Assembly: GCA_018136815.1 (NCBI GenBank)
Contig: CM030936.1
Coordinates: forward strand, 1,471,694-1,535,693
From: Isochrysis galbana
Taxonomy: Eukaryota > Haptophyta > Isochrysidales > Isochrysidaceae
Reading direction: 5' to 3'
Length of the DNA: 64,000 bases
Position numbers and translations under genes: made by a program. Numbering within the stretch: position 1 is the stretch's first letter; each line of letters begins with the position of its first letter. The notes under the pieces were generated by a model. The model saw only the letters and a list, made by a program, of their open reading frames with translations, did not search any database and had not been told where the DNA came from. Positions 1-9,420 of the stretch are shown here, piece after piece.

Positions 1-411
1 CAGCGCGCTATTGTTGTAGAAGTTGGGGTGGTCTCGCGTGGTCTCTCGTCTCTCGGCGGGGGTACCACGTACCACGTTGAAGATTGTAGTCTTGTAAGAA
101 GTCCTGTTGGCTAGCATCCCGAGCCACATACACCGGACGAGCCATGCACCAGCCGCGCACATCCCCATCGCGGGGTAGGGGCTCCGGGGCTCCGTTGCCG
201 GTGAGGCACGCACGGTCCCTCAGCACTAGGATTAAACTAGGACAACAAGAAAACTCTGACATAATGTGCTAGGAAATGGCTAGGTACGGAGTGCTCATCA
301 TCGAGCGAGCATCTTTAATCTTTAAGAGCAAGCGAGCGAGGCAGCAAGAGAGTAGGCGGACTGAACTGAGGAAACGACAAGAGAGTCGTCGGAGAGAGAG
401 AGGGAAGGGGG

Positions 412-442
<31 letters not shown>

Positions 443-578
443 GGTGATGGAGAAGAAAAGAGAGGATCAACCCCAGAGACGGTAGTGAGCATCAGGTTGG
501 GGAAGAGGGGGAAGGGAAGAAGACGGGGCGCTCTCGCGAGAACGCCGCCTCCTTCTCCTCCCGCCTTCCCGGGGCTGA
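1..578. other. 5' flank of the first gene: repeat fragment and GA microsatellite
   Basis: No gene is visible here. The stretch from about 194 to 260 is a diverged copy of sequence at about 3985-4057: both carry CCTCAGCA-YTAGGATTAAAC followed by ACAAGAAAACTCT. A GA-rich tract at about 390-440 lies about 140 bp before the start codon at 579. Short ORFs on both strands are low-complexity translations. Confidence 0.5.
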
Positions 579-1895
579 ATGGGCTCGCTTGCGCAGCGGT
601 CGGAGGCCTTATCTGAGTCTGAGGTCGCACAGATCCACTGTCGCCGCCGGCTGCTGCGCGCTCAGGCTCAGGAAGCGAGGAGTAGCGGTCGTGTCGGCTT
701 TGCCGTGTTTCTCGAGATGAAGCAGCAGAGCTTCACTCGCTCTCTCCAGGCACGGGAAGAGGAGGCAAGGCGCGCCCACAGGATGGTTGAGTGCGCGCGG
801 GCCGCCGAGCACAAGCGCCGGATAAGCGAGCAGCGAGCGAGCGCAGAGCAGAAGCGTAGAGAGAAGGCAGGGGAGAGGGAGGAGCAGAAGAGAAGGAGTC
901 TGCTCGACAGGCAGGCAGAACGAGAGCGGCTCGCTGAGGACCGCGACGCAAGGCTGGAGCGCGTTGCGGGGCGGAGACGACAGATTGTTGGTCAGGAGAT
1001 GGAGCGGCACGGCCAACGGCTGCGCTACGTCGACGAGCGTCATCAGCTCGCACGCGAGAATGAGCTGGCTCACAAGGCGCACGTCCAGATTCGGCGACAC
1101 GCCGATTTCGAGCGGAGCGCGCCGAGCAGCTCGGTCCTCCTGCCGCCTGATGGCTCCATCGGGCGCGGTATCGACGTGTTGACAGACGAGCTTGACCGCG
1201 AGCGGCGGCGACAGGTCGTCGAGCATCTTGAGCAGCGCGAAGCGCGGCGGAACGCACACCATGAGCACGTGATCGCCACCAAGAGGCGGGCAGAGGCCGA
1301 GAGAGTGCGGAGGGAGTGCGAGTTGCAGGAGCGAGCGATGCGGAAGGTGCTCGTCGGGCTGGACGCGCGCGAGGCGGAGCTCAATGCACGCTTAGCAGAG
1401 CGCAATGAGCGGCTTGAGAACTTCCTCAGCTCTCCAGTCAAGCTGCACCGCCCGATGGTGCCAGGCCCTCTCTCCACCGCGGCTAAGCGGCGCGATGTGT
1501 CGGCGGGCCTCGAGCGCAGTCCACTGCGGCCTTCGTCCACCCAGCCAGGCCTGCGCACTCTGGGCGAGAGGAAGACTGCTGTTCCAAGTCTGAGGCTCGG
1601 CGAAGGCGCATTCAGGCCGCTGCCAATGGTCGCGTATCGGCCGGGAACGAGCCACGCATATAGAGGCACAAACAATAGCGAACCAAGCACGATCATCAAT
1701 CGCCTTGACGGGAGGGTCACCGCCGATGTCGACGGGTCGCAATTGCCATGGCCCGCGAGGGCGGGTGAGAGGCTCGTGCTCGCCGCCCCGAAGCGAGACA
1801 CGCCGCCTAACGCAGGGGTCGAGCTGCGGCTAAGGGTGTCGCATGCACATACATTGCAATCACTCACCCCCTCGGCATCCATGCCTGTCCTCTAA
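579..1895 (+). CDS. Arg/Glu-rich coiled-coil protein, 438 aa
   Basis: This single-exon ORF runs from ATG 579 to TAA 1893-1895. Residues about 50-280 are a nearly continuous, highly charged (R, E, Q, A) helix, with runs such as REEQKRRSLLDRQAERERLA, which implies a long coiled coil. The last 150 residues are Pro/Ser/Arg-rich and contain RPMV, RPLPMVAYRPGTSHAYRG and a basic tail. I recognise no enzymatic domain. Coiled-coil proteins of this composition are common among ciliary and axonemal proteins, and nephrocystin-4 elsewhere in the window shows the organism has cilia, but that link is inference only. The antisense ORF at 1070-1882 is a shadow of the biased composition. The gene is very probably real because the frame stays open for 1.3 kb with coherent coiled-coil composition. 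Confidence 0.75.
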   Translation: MGSLAQRSEALSESEVAQIHCRRRLLRAQAQEARSSGRVGFAVFLEMKQQSFTRSLQAREEEARRAHRMVECARAAEHKRRISEQRASAEQKRREKAGEREEQKRRSLLDRQAERERLAEDRDARLERVAGRRRQIVGQEMERHGQRLRYVDERHQLARENELAHKAHVQIRRHADFERSAPSSSVLLPPDGSIGRGIDVLTDELDRERRRQVVEHLEQREARRNAHHEHVIATKRRAEAERVRRECELQERAMRKVLVGLDAREAELNARLAERNERLENFLSSPVKLHRPMVPGPLSTAAKRRDVSAGLERSPLRPSSTQPGLRTLGERKTAVPSLRLGEGAFRPLPMVAYRPGTSHAYRGTNNSEPSTIINRLDGRVTADVDGSQLPWPARAGERLVLAAPKRDTPPNAGVELRLRVSHAHTLQSLTPSASMPVL

Positions 1896-3257
1896 TGGAG
1901 CCGGGTGCGGGACCGCCTGCGCTTGCTACGCCGAGCATGAGGGGTCGGCCGCTTGCGGTTCGAGCTGCCTACGTCATCACATCTTCACGGACTTTCTCCG
2001 TAGCAATTTTGGTTGTCTGTCACTCATCACTCACTCTTTTCGCAGCCTTTCCCCTCCACTGGCGAGGCGGCAGCTGCCCCCCCCCCCCCCCCTCATGCAT
2101 ATGAAAAATACCGCCGGCCTCTTATTCAATCGTACCGGTATGTACTGCTGCGTCACGATTGACTAATCCACATTCATCTGAGGGGAGGGGGTCTCTTGAG
2201 GGCGGTCATACACTCAAAAAAGGGGGTGTTGTGGGGAGTGGTCGGAGCTTGCTGTGGTTGCGCGTCGGGGCTTGAGATACATAAGAATGTTGAGACAATG
2301 GAGGGAGGGCTCCGGGGACATCAGGGGTCACAAACGGACGGACATAGCTGGGATTGGGGCTGGAGGCAGGCTGGACAACCTACTTTTATAAGTGGGGGTC
2401 AATGGGGGCCTCGCGCCCCTCTCACTCCATTGCGGTCATCCCCCGGGGTGAGCCCGTACAATCAGCCTCAGCCCCTGCCCTCTGGCAGGGGCTGGGCAAT
2501 CTCATCATCCGGGCCTAGACCCCCAGTGGGCGCGGGCCGCGACTCGCACTCCCACTCCCATACTGGGCCTGCCCTCGAGCTGACTCCCCCCCCTTTCCCT
2601 GGTCGCCAGGCATACATAGGCCGCTGGGCGGCTCCCATGGCCAGCGTGGCAAGGGTGGGAGAGGCAAGGGGGGCCAGGTGCTTGGGGCTGAGCCCCAGCC
2701 AGCCTCCACTGCCCCCTGAGCTGCCCTTACTACTGGCCCTCTAGGAGCCCCCAAAGGACCTTTGAGAGCAAGAGCAAGCCGTGGCGCGTCGCTATGGCGA
2801 CGCGCCGCAGGGAGAGAGGTGGAAGAGAGTGGAGAGAGGGAGAGTGGGGGGGGGGGGGGGGGATTGCACCCCCCCCCCAATGGAGTGCGGTAAGAAACGG
2901 GCCCGTTTGCGTTAGCAAATGGGCGAAGAGGAAGAGGGGCGGCTGGCGACAGGAGAGGGAGAAGAAGGGAGTGGCTCAAGACGAAGGCGTCCTTGTGGCA
3001 GGTATCTTGGGGCGCAGTCATTTATTACTTCGAGGACTGCTCGCGGCGCGAGCTTTAAGGGCCGTTCTGCTTCTCGACGAGAGGTTCCTCCCCTCTCCCC
3101 TCCCCCCCCGGCGAGGGAGATTAGCGCTCTAGGCCCCTAAACTCACGAGTGCCCCCCCCCCTGCGTTGTTTTACCCGAAAGGGGTTTTCCCCCAGCGTGG
3201 CCTCGAGGAGAGGGTGTGCTGGGGTGCGTAGGGTCGGTGCTTGCACTGGGGGGAGGA

Positions 3258-3368
3258 CAAATATCGAGGGGAGGGGGCAATGCCCCCCCCCCCCGGTACC
3301 ACTCGGACACCTGGCTCGCCAGGCATGGCGGGAGTCCGGGGCGGAAAAGTTGTGTCCAATTTGCTAGT
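3258..3368 (+). repeat. Dispersed repeat family A, copy 1
   Basis: The segment from AATATCGAGGGGAGG to about AATTTGCTAGTGGGG matches the reverse complement of about 43450-43565. Conserved blocks include TACCACTC, GACA-CTGGCTCG and GGCGGGAGTCCGGGGC, interrupted by variable G/C homopolymers. I cannot see TIRs or a coding region, so its class is unknown. Confidence 0.65.
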
Positions 3369-4254
3369 GGGGTTGGCTAGGATATAACATTTTAATTTTA
3401 AATTTTCTCCCCTCCCCCCCCCCGGTGTTTTTCCCCGGTGAGTCACCCGACGTAGGCCAGTCCGCCTCACTGGGTTTTCCCCCATTGTAACTTGTAACTT
3501 GTGGGGGGTTATAATGGGAGCCAGGGGTTTGCGAGGGGGGAGATTTGGAGGAATGCATAAGTGTATGTGCCTGTGCCCGTCAGGGGTAATTCAACGCCTT
3601 AAATTAATAGTACCGGGCTAGTGGGAGTAGTGGTACTAACGCTCGGTTGTTTTGTTACTACTACTATTATTATACATAATGCACTAGGCCCCCTGAACGT
3701 ATTATGGCACCGTGGTCTCAATCTCAATCTCCCAAAATAGACTGCCACACGCGCCTCGAGCCATGCGCGGGGCGCGGGGCAACGGCAAGGGCAAGGGAGG
3801 GAGGGGGAGGGAGGGGGTCACTATCACTAACCGACGCCATTATTATCTTTCGTGGGGTGGGAGAGGGTTCGTCGGAGGGGGGAGGCAGTTGCCGGGGCAG
3901 GTGGGGGGGAACCTGGGGAGTGCTTGGACGCCCAGGGGTGGTCGCAAATAGTGGTTAGAAAGGGTGAGTGACCGGGCTACAATACTATCCGTTGCCGTCG
4001 AGGGCGTCGGACCCTCAGCATTAGGATTAAACCAGCACAGACAAGAAAACTCTAACCGTCATCAAGCGGCAAGCAGACAAGAAAAAGGCTAACTGCGGTC
4101 GGTCGACACCCTGCTCCCACCCTCACGCATTATTCAACTTAAAAACGACCAGTAATCAAGTCTTTTTCCCCTCCATTCTTTTTCTCCTTCTCTGCCTTAC
4201 ATTTCTCTCTCCTTGTTTTACTTTAGAAACGTTTGTTTTCCTGCTGTGGGTCTC

Positions 4255-4600
4255 TCTCGTTTCTCCTCTCTTTCGTGTCTTTCCCTCTCCCTCCCTCCCT
4301 CTCTCTCCTCTCCCTCCCTCCCTCTCTCCCCTCCTCGCTGCTCTCTCTCGTCCCCCTTCTCCTCCCTTTTTCTTTCTCTTCCTCCCACTTCTCTCCTTTC
4401 TCCCCTCCCCTAACCTGTGTTTCTCTCTCCTCTCTTTCTCTCGGGCAGTGTTTGTCTCCCTCGTCATCCGTGCTACTCCTCCCCCCCCCCCTTTCTCTCT
4501 CTCTATCTCTCTTTCCCTCTCTTTCTATCTCTCTCCCACCCCCCCCTCTTCCCCTTTCTCTCCGTCGTCCCTCTCCACCAGCATCGGCACCTCCTCTTCC
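4255..4600 (+). repeat. CT/CCCT polypyrimidine microsatellite
   Basis: About 345 nt of imperfect CT, CCCT and TTTCTC repeats lie immediately 5' of the longin gene on its coding strand. Translation gives an artefactual Ser/Leu/Pro-rich leader in frame with the downstream gene, which is why an ORF appears to start at 4233. Confidence 0.85.
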
Positions 4601-4718
4601 CCCACCCTTAACCCCTCCGCCCCTGAACCCTCTTGGCTTGCCAAAGTCTAATCCCTTCTCCTTCCCCTTTTCTCTCACTACCCCATTCCCCTTCCCCACC
4701 TTCACCACCCTGCCCTCC

Positions 4719-7475
4719 ATGCCCATCCACTTCATCGCCGTCCTTGACCATCAGCACCACATCCTCTCCTGCTCCGGGAGCGAGACTGCAGCCTTCTCCT
4801 CGCTCCTCTCGGCCACTCCACTGCCCGCTCCCTCGATCGATCGCTTCCAGCTCTCCCACAAACCTCTTCGCGATGGCCTCACTCTCTACTCTCTCGCAAG
4901 CGGCACTCTGCCCTATGCCTTTGCTTGCACTGCCCCTGCTGATGAAGCTAGCGCGGCGTGGAGCCTGTTGGGCGATGTCTCGGCCAGGTGGGAACTCGCA
5001 CTTGACCGAACCAATTTTGGTGATGTCTTGCGGGCCGCGCTTACTCGTTTCGCGGACGCCGCGCTCGAGACTTGGGCCACCAAGGGCTCGAGAAGAAGCT
5101 CACCGCGCCTGCAGAGCTCTCCTGCCACGTGCCAGTCCACGACCGCCTGCGGCACATCGGTTGCACGCACAGCCCCTGCCGTCGGCAGCATGCCAAAGAG
5201 ATCCGCCTCCGAGAGCGAACGCATCTTGCAGTCCGAGACTCTAGCCGCGCAGCTGCGCGAGCTTGGCGGCGCACGCGATGAAGCTGGAGGGGACCAGCCG
5301 CTCGGATCGCAGTCTAAGAGCGCTCCAGACCGCTTGCTTGATGCCGGGGAAGGCCTCCCGTCGCGAGGCGCGTGCGCTGCCACCACACCTTCTGATTTGG
5401 AGAGGGGCAGCTCGTGCCTTGGAGCGACCATGCCACCTGGGGCGCCCGCCCTGCGCATTGTTCAGGCCGAGCTGTGCGGGTTGCAACTCACACTCGGGCC
5501 GCGCTCGATAGATCAAAGGAACAATTCACCTGCACACTGTGGCGGAGAGATATCAGGGCCCAAAGGGCACGCAAGCATACACGGAGCTGGGCTGCAGGCG
5601 GACGCGCTGAGGGGCAAGGCCTGGAGCGGTGGCAAGTCGGAACGGCCACGTACCACCACACCCGTTGTCAGAGTGGAGTCGAAAGCTGCCTTACCCAGCT
5701 CGGTGAAGTACAAGCAGCCGGACATTGTTGATAAGAGGAGTTGCTCCTCGAGTGAGACAGCCTCGCCAAAGCCGCCAGCAATGGCCGCAATGCCCGATGC
5801 CAACGGCACGCCTAGTTCGGCCGCGAAATCGGGCGGCGGTGTGGCCTGGACCGTCCCCGCCACTCCCGCCGTCGTTGCAGTCCCTGAAGCTTGGGCATCG
5901 CCGAATGCCAAGCGCCCCCAGTCGTCACCGTCTCCCCACTCTTCCTCCGCCCGCAAATCTGCAAAGGCGCACGCAACCCCTGAAAGGGCTTCGGGGCGCA
6001 ACGTCGCGGCTCCTTCGCCTCTTTCGAAAGGTGGCACCGCGGTGGGTGCAAGTCAGGACGCTGCCGAATACGGCGAATCGAGCGGTGCTGGCTCGCAAGG
6101 TGGCAAGACGCGCCGTGACGTCGTCCACAACTCTCGCGAGCCTAGTGCGGTGAGACCGACCGAGATGGCCACCGGGGATAATCATGCAAACACGGGGCAT
6201 GAAGACTATTCAGGCGCCACCAAGGAGAAGGCGACTAGCGATGCCTCCATGACCATACCGCCTGGGGAGAAGAAGAGAGGGAAGGGCTCGCATGGTGCGA
6301 GGAGGAGGAGTGCCATCGGCGCACCGCCATTGGACAGCAAGATGGGCGACACATGCCTCGTGCCCGATTCCGATACTGCCGTAGGACTGGGCTACACCAA
6401 GGGTGGATCGTCCCAGACAGGGCTCTCGGGTGAAGCTCAAGAGCCCCTCTTGTCGCCATCTCAGCTTCCTGTCCCGAAAACAACTAGCAGAGCCGGCGGC
6501 AGTCGAGAGGCTGGTCCCGGATCTAACCCTTCGCCGGCCTCCACACACAGCCCTGCCCTATCGTTGAAGCCAACGAGGCTGTTCCAGGGATCGGGTGCTT
6601 CTTCTTCTCGCATCAAAGTGAATGCAACCTCCCATGTGGAGGAGCGCCGAGGGCCGAGCAACAATGTTGGCGGCACCTCCGCTGAGAGTTGCGGCAAAGG
6701 CAAGATGGCCGATTCTGTTGCCGCAGGCATCTTGCCTACGGCGTGCGCCTCGCTCCACAATCCGTCGGCCTCTTCCACTGGATCTCAAGATGGCGGATTG
6801 GCCGCTGGTCGGACGCAGCCGACGAGGCTCAAGCCCCCCGGCAAAGCGATATGTCCTCCAGCCGGCCGAGCTCCTGCCGAATCGCCAACGCAGGCTTTTC
6901 CTGCCAAAGGGAATGGTGCATCGGGCCGGAGGGCCTCTGACACTATGGCTCATTCATCTCGGGCTAGCGTCGAGGACTCGGCCTCCTCACCACGCACGGG
7001 TAACAAGCCTGCATCAAGCAAGCGCAGCAAGGCCACGGTCGCAATGAAGGACTATGCGGCGGCGAGCTCCGCAAGGACGAGCAACACCAAGTTGTTCGAG
7101 GCGGCTGGGAGCCAAGATCGGGGTACGTTGAGCGGCAAAGATAATCACGTTACTACAGGCTTTGATGGCAACGGAGGGAGCAGGACGGCGTCGCAGACAA
7201 GAAGTATGGGAGCATTGAATGCAAGGGGTCGCGCTGATGCCTCCGAGACCACAGCTGCGCCCGACGCTAACAACGCGCTTTCTGACCTGGGACAAACCGT
7301 TTTAGCCGCCGCTGCCGCCGCCGCTCCGACGATGCCTTTCCCCACCCTTCCTAGCGGTAACGGTCCGCCGGAAGTTCGGCTAATTTCCCCGCCGGCAAGA
7401 AAATGGGTGGCGCTCACCTCGAAGAGGCCATTCTTGGGCCTGCGGGCGTTAAGCCCACAGCTATCTTTCAGGTGA
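4719..7475 (+). CDS. Longin-domain protein with long disordered Ser/Ala-rich tail, 918 aa
   Basis: The start is placed at ATG 4719 (MPIHFIAVLDHQ). The upstream in-frame 162 codons are translated CT repeat. Residues 1 to about 125 look like a longin fold as found in SNARE and phytolongin proteins: a first beta strand HFIAVLDHQHHILSCSG, a helix FSSLLSATPLP, then strands LTLYSLASGTLPYAFAC and a final helix (WELALDRTNFGDVLRAALTRF). The remaining about 790 residues are Ser/Ala/Pro/Gly-rich with no predicted fold. I see no SNARE heptad coiled coil and no C-terminal membrane anchor, so this is not a classical VAMP. A role in membrane trafficking is inferred from the longin domain alone. The frame is uninterrupted for 2.75 kb, but introns inside the low-complexity tail cannot be ruled out. 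Confidence 0.65.
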   Translation: MPIHFIAVLDHQHHILSCSGSETAAFSSLLSATPLPAPSIDRFQLSHKPLRDGLTLYSLASGTLPYAFACTAPADEASAAWSLLGDVSARWELALDRTNFGDVLRAALTRFADAALETWATKGSRRSSPRLQSSPATCQSTTACGTSVARTAPAVGSMPKRSASESERILQSETLAAQLRELGGARDEAGGDQPLGSQSKSAPDRLLDAGEGLPSRGACAATTPSDLERGSSCLGATMPPGAPALRIVQAELCGLQLTLGPRSIDQRNNSPAHCGGEISGPKGHASIHGAGLQADALRGKAWSGGKSERPRTTTPVVRVESKAALPSSVKYKQPDIVDKRSCSSSETASPKPPAMAAMPDANGTPSSAAKSGGGVAWTVPATPAVVAVPEAWASPNAKRPQSSPSPHSSSARKSAKAHATPERASGRNVAAPSPLSKGGTAVGASQDAAEYGESSGAGSQGGKTRRDVVHNSREPSAVRPTEMATGDNHANTGHEDYSGATKEKATSDASMTIPPGEKKRGKGSHGARRRSAIGAPPLDSKMGDTCLVPDSDTAVGLGYTKGGSSQTGLSGEAQEPLLSPSQLPVPKTTSRAGGSREAGPGSNPSPASTHSPALSLKPTRLFQGSGASSSRIKVNATSHVEERRGPSNNVGGTSAESCGKGKMADSVAAGILPTACASLHNPSASSTGSQDGGLAAGRTQPTRLKPPGKAICPPAGRAPAESPTQAFPAKGNGASGRRASDTMAHSSRASVEDSASSPRTGNKPASSKRSKATVAMKDYAAASSARTSNTKLFEAAGSQDRGTLSGKDNHVTTGFDGNGGSRTASQTRSMGALNARGRADASETTAAPDANNALSDLGQTVLAAAAAAAPTMPFPTLPSGNGPPEVRLISPPARKWVALTSKRPFLGLRALSPQLSFR

Positions 7476-8410
7476 ACGCGCACAGCACATAAGAGCCATT
7501 GGCACAGCGGATACACGCGGGCTGTGTCATTTCCACGTATTCCTCGTGCATTGTTGGAACGCCCTCGAGCTTGAGCAGCCCTTTTGGGAACGCGGATGGA
7601 TGTCGCCGATCACGCGCGCGCACACTATGCCCGATTGCAAGCACAAGCCCCCGCGCGTCTCACGTGGTGTTTGCCCATGTGCGATAGGAGGGCAATTCGA
7701 AGTTGCGAGTGCGTTGTGCGAGCCGAGCTGATGCATATTCTCTTGTGCAGCACATCACCATGCGAAGACAGCGTGAGGTTGGTGTTTAACTAGCACATAC
7801 CTGTTCCAGCCGCACGTCGTCCTAATACTAGCTTGTCCCATGTGCACTGCCCATGTGCACTGGAACACGTGCGTGCACGTCATCAACGTATAGGGCAGGC
7901 TTGGGAGTTGGCCGCCGTCAAAGCATGCAGTGTTCGTCGACGCCGAGTCCCACTTGTCGTGCGGGTGCAGGTGAGGACGCGCTCTGTCTTTCGGGGCAAG
8001 CACTTGCAGATATGACGCAGGGGCGTCAGACGCTCCCTTCGATGACTGCTGCGACAGATTGGGCTCGCTGCTTTGGAGTGCATTAATCCGCATCATGAAT
8101 ACCCACAAGCTTCTTGTTCTTGTGTTCTCTTGTGTTGGTTGGCTAAGGCTAAGCATGCGTGTGCATATGCAAAAACTCTAATTCTAGTACTTTTCTCTTG
8201 TGCTGTTGGCTGTTGGTTGGCTACGGCTAGGCATGCGTGTGCAATACAAAAATTCTAATTCTCCGTATGTTTGTCATGTGAGACTGCATCTTCCTCGTTC
8301 CATGTAGGGTGTAAAGTCCCCAGTAGCCACCAAGCAGCCAAGGGTGGCGCACATACATCATTGAGGAACCCAAGGACAAGGACGACTAGAAAGCATCTAA
8401 CACACACATG
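7476..8410. other. Intergenic, no gene seen
   Basis: Only short ORFs are present, none with a recognisable domain. Two near-copies of a phrase containing GGTTGGCTA-GGCTA-GCATGCGTGTGCA occur at about 8138-8165 and 8213-8243, indicating a local duplication. Confidence 0.4.
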
Positions 8411-8476
8411 AAGAATAAAAAAAAATCCAACTGGGAAGATGCGCACCTGCACTGAGCCGCTGGCCGATGCCGCACG
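8411..8476 (+). repeat. Dispersed repeat family B, copy 1
   Basis: The segment from AATAAAA through AACTGGGAAGATGCGCACC to GGCCGATGCCGCACGCC is almost identical to about 43622-43687 in the same orientation, 35 kb away. No coding potential is apparent. Confidence 0.75.
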
Positions 8477-8655
8477 CCCCGACCATCCCGACCCGCCCCT
8501 CGCAGGATTTGCCCTCACTCGAACTCGGCATCGAGAACCAGGACCAGCTCACCGACGCGGCCGTCCACGCGGGCTGACGAGCCTCCGCGTTGAGGCTGCC
8601 CTCGCGGCCCTCCTCTCTCTGACAGTGCCAGATTCGGCGCTGATCGATGAGGCGA

Positions 8656-9062
8656 GCCCTCGGCGACGGCTCAACGTTCAATGGGCTCGGCGGATGGGTG
8701 ATTTCGACGAGGCTTCGGCGCGCGGCCTGCCCAATTGGCGTGACCATCCGGGTGGGATATGCGTATTTGGTATTCGGTGGGGTCCCCCATCCGGATGGAT
8801 CGTCGAAAACGGGCACGCAGCGCGCCTGGCATCGGTTCGAAGTTGGGCTCTCCGGGCCTCCCTCGGCGACGGCTCAACGTTCAATGGGCTCGGCGGATGG
8901 GTGATTTCGACGAGGGTTCGGCGCGCAGCCTGCCCGATTGGCGATTGGCGTGACCATCCGGGTGGGATATGCGTATTCGGTATTCGGTGGGGTCCCCCAT
9001 CCGGATGGATCGTCGAAAACGGGCACGCAGCGCGCCCGGCATCGGTTCGAAGTTGAGCTTTC
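8656..9062 (+). repeat. Dispersed repeat family C, two tandem copies
   Basis: Two head-to-tail copies of about 200 bp (about 8656-8861 and 8862-9062) begin with CGGCGACGGCTCAACGTTCA and end near GCATCGGTTCGAAGTTG. They differ mainly by one 7-8 bp duplication (GATTGGC). A third, diverged copy lies in inverse orientation at about 49824-50262 and carries an insertion. The open frames across them are a by-product of the duplication. Confidence 0.8.
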
Positions 9063-9082
9063 CAAGCTTTTGCGATTTTAGC

Positions 9083-9420
9083 GCTCAACAAGTTGACCGC
9101 TCAACAAGTTGACCGCTCAACAAGTTGACCGCTCGACAAGTTGACCTCTCCACATGTTGACCTCTCCACAAGTTGACCTCTCCACAAGTTGACCTCTCAA
9201 CAAGTTGACCTCTCAACAAGTTGACCTCTCAACAAGTTGACCTCTCAACAAGTTGACCCCTCAACAAGTTGACCCCTCAACAAGTTGACCCCTCAACATG
9301 TTGACCTCTCAACAAGTTGACTTTAACCACTGAACAAGTTGGCTCCACTCACCGAACAAGTTGGTTCCCGCCTGAACAAGTCGTGAACAAGTTGGTTCCA
9401 CCCTCAACAAGTTAATTCCA
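9083..9420 (+). repeat. 16-bp minisatellite with palindromic unit
   Basis: About 15 uninterrupted copies of a 16-bp unit (consensus CTCAACAAGTTGACCN) fill 9083-9322. Degenerate units (CTGAACAAGTTGG) continue to about 9420. Each unit contains the near-palindrome TCAAC-AA-GTTGA. There are no unique spacers, so it is not a CRISPR array. Confidence 0.9.

Larger units (their letters stand above)
1896..4718. other. Repeat-rich intergenic region with a long CT tract
   Basis: No convincing gene is seen. The stretch contains homopolymer C and G runs (about 2080-2092, 2847-2880, 3285-3296) and a dispersed repeat at about 3258-3368 that recurs inverted at about 43450-43565. A second copy of the 194-260 repeat lies at about 3985-4057. 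A polypyrimidine CT/CCCT tract of about 350 nt (4255-4600) ends about 120 nt before the ATG of the longin gene. Small ORFs such as 2196-2744 have no recognisable domain and low-complexity composition. Confidence 0.5.

Noticed and set aside
1070-1882. 270-codon antisense ORF
   Set aside because: It mirrors the Arg-rich coiled-coil gene on the other strand and has no independent domain.
2196-3140. Several 60-180-codon ORFs on both strands
   Set aside because: They overlap G/C homopolymers and dispersed repeats, and have no recognisable protein features.
4233-4718. First 162 codons of the longin ORF
   Set aside because: The residues come from the polypyrimidine tract; the longin fold starts at the ATG 4719.
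9083-9420. Regularly spaced repeats that might suggest a CRISPR array
   Set aside because: The units are contiguous 16-bp tandem copies with no unique spacers, in a clearly eukaryotic context.
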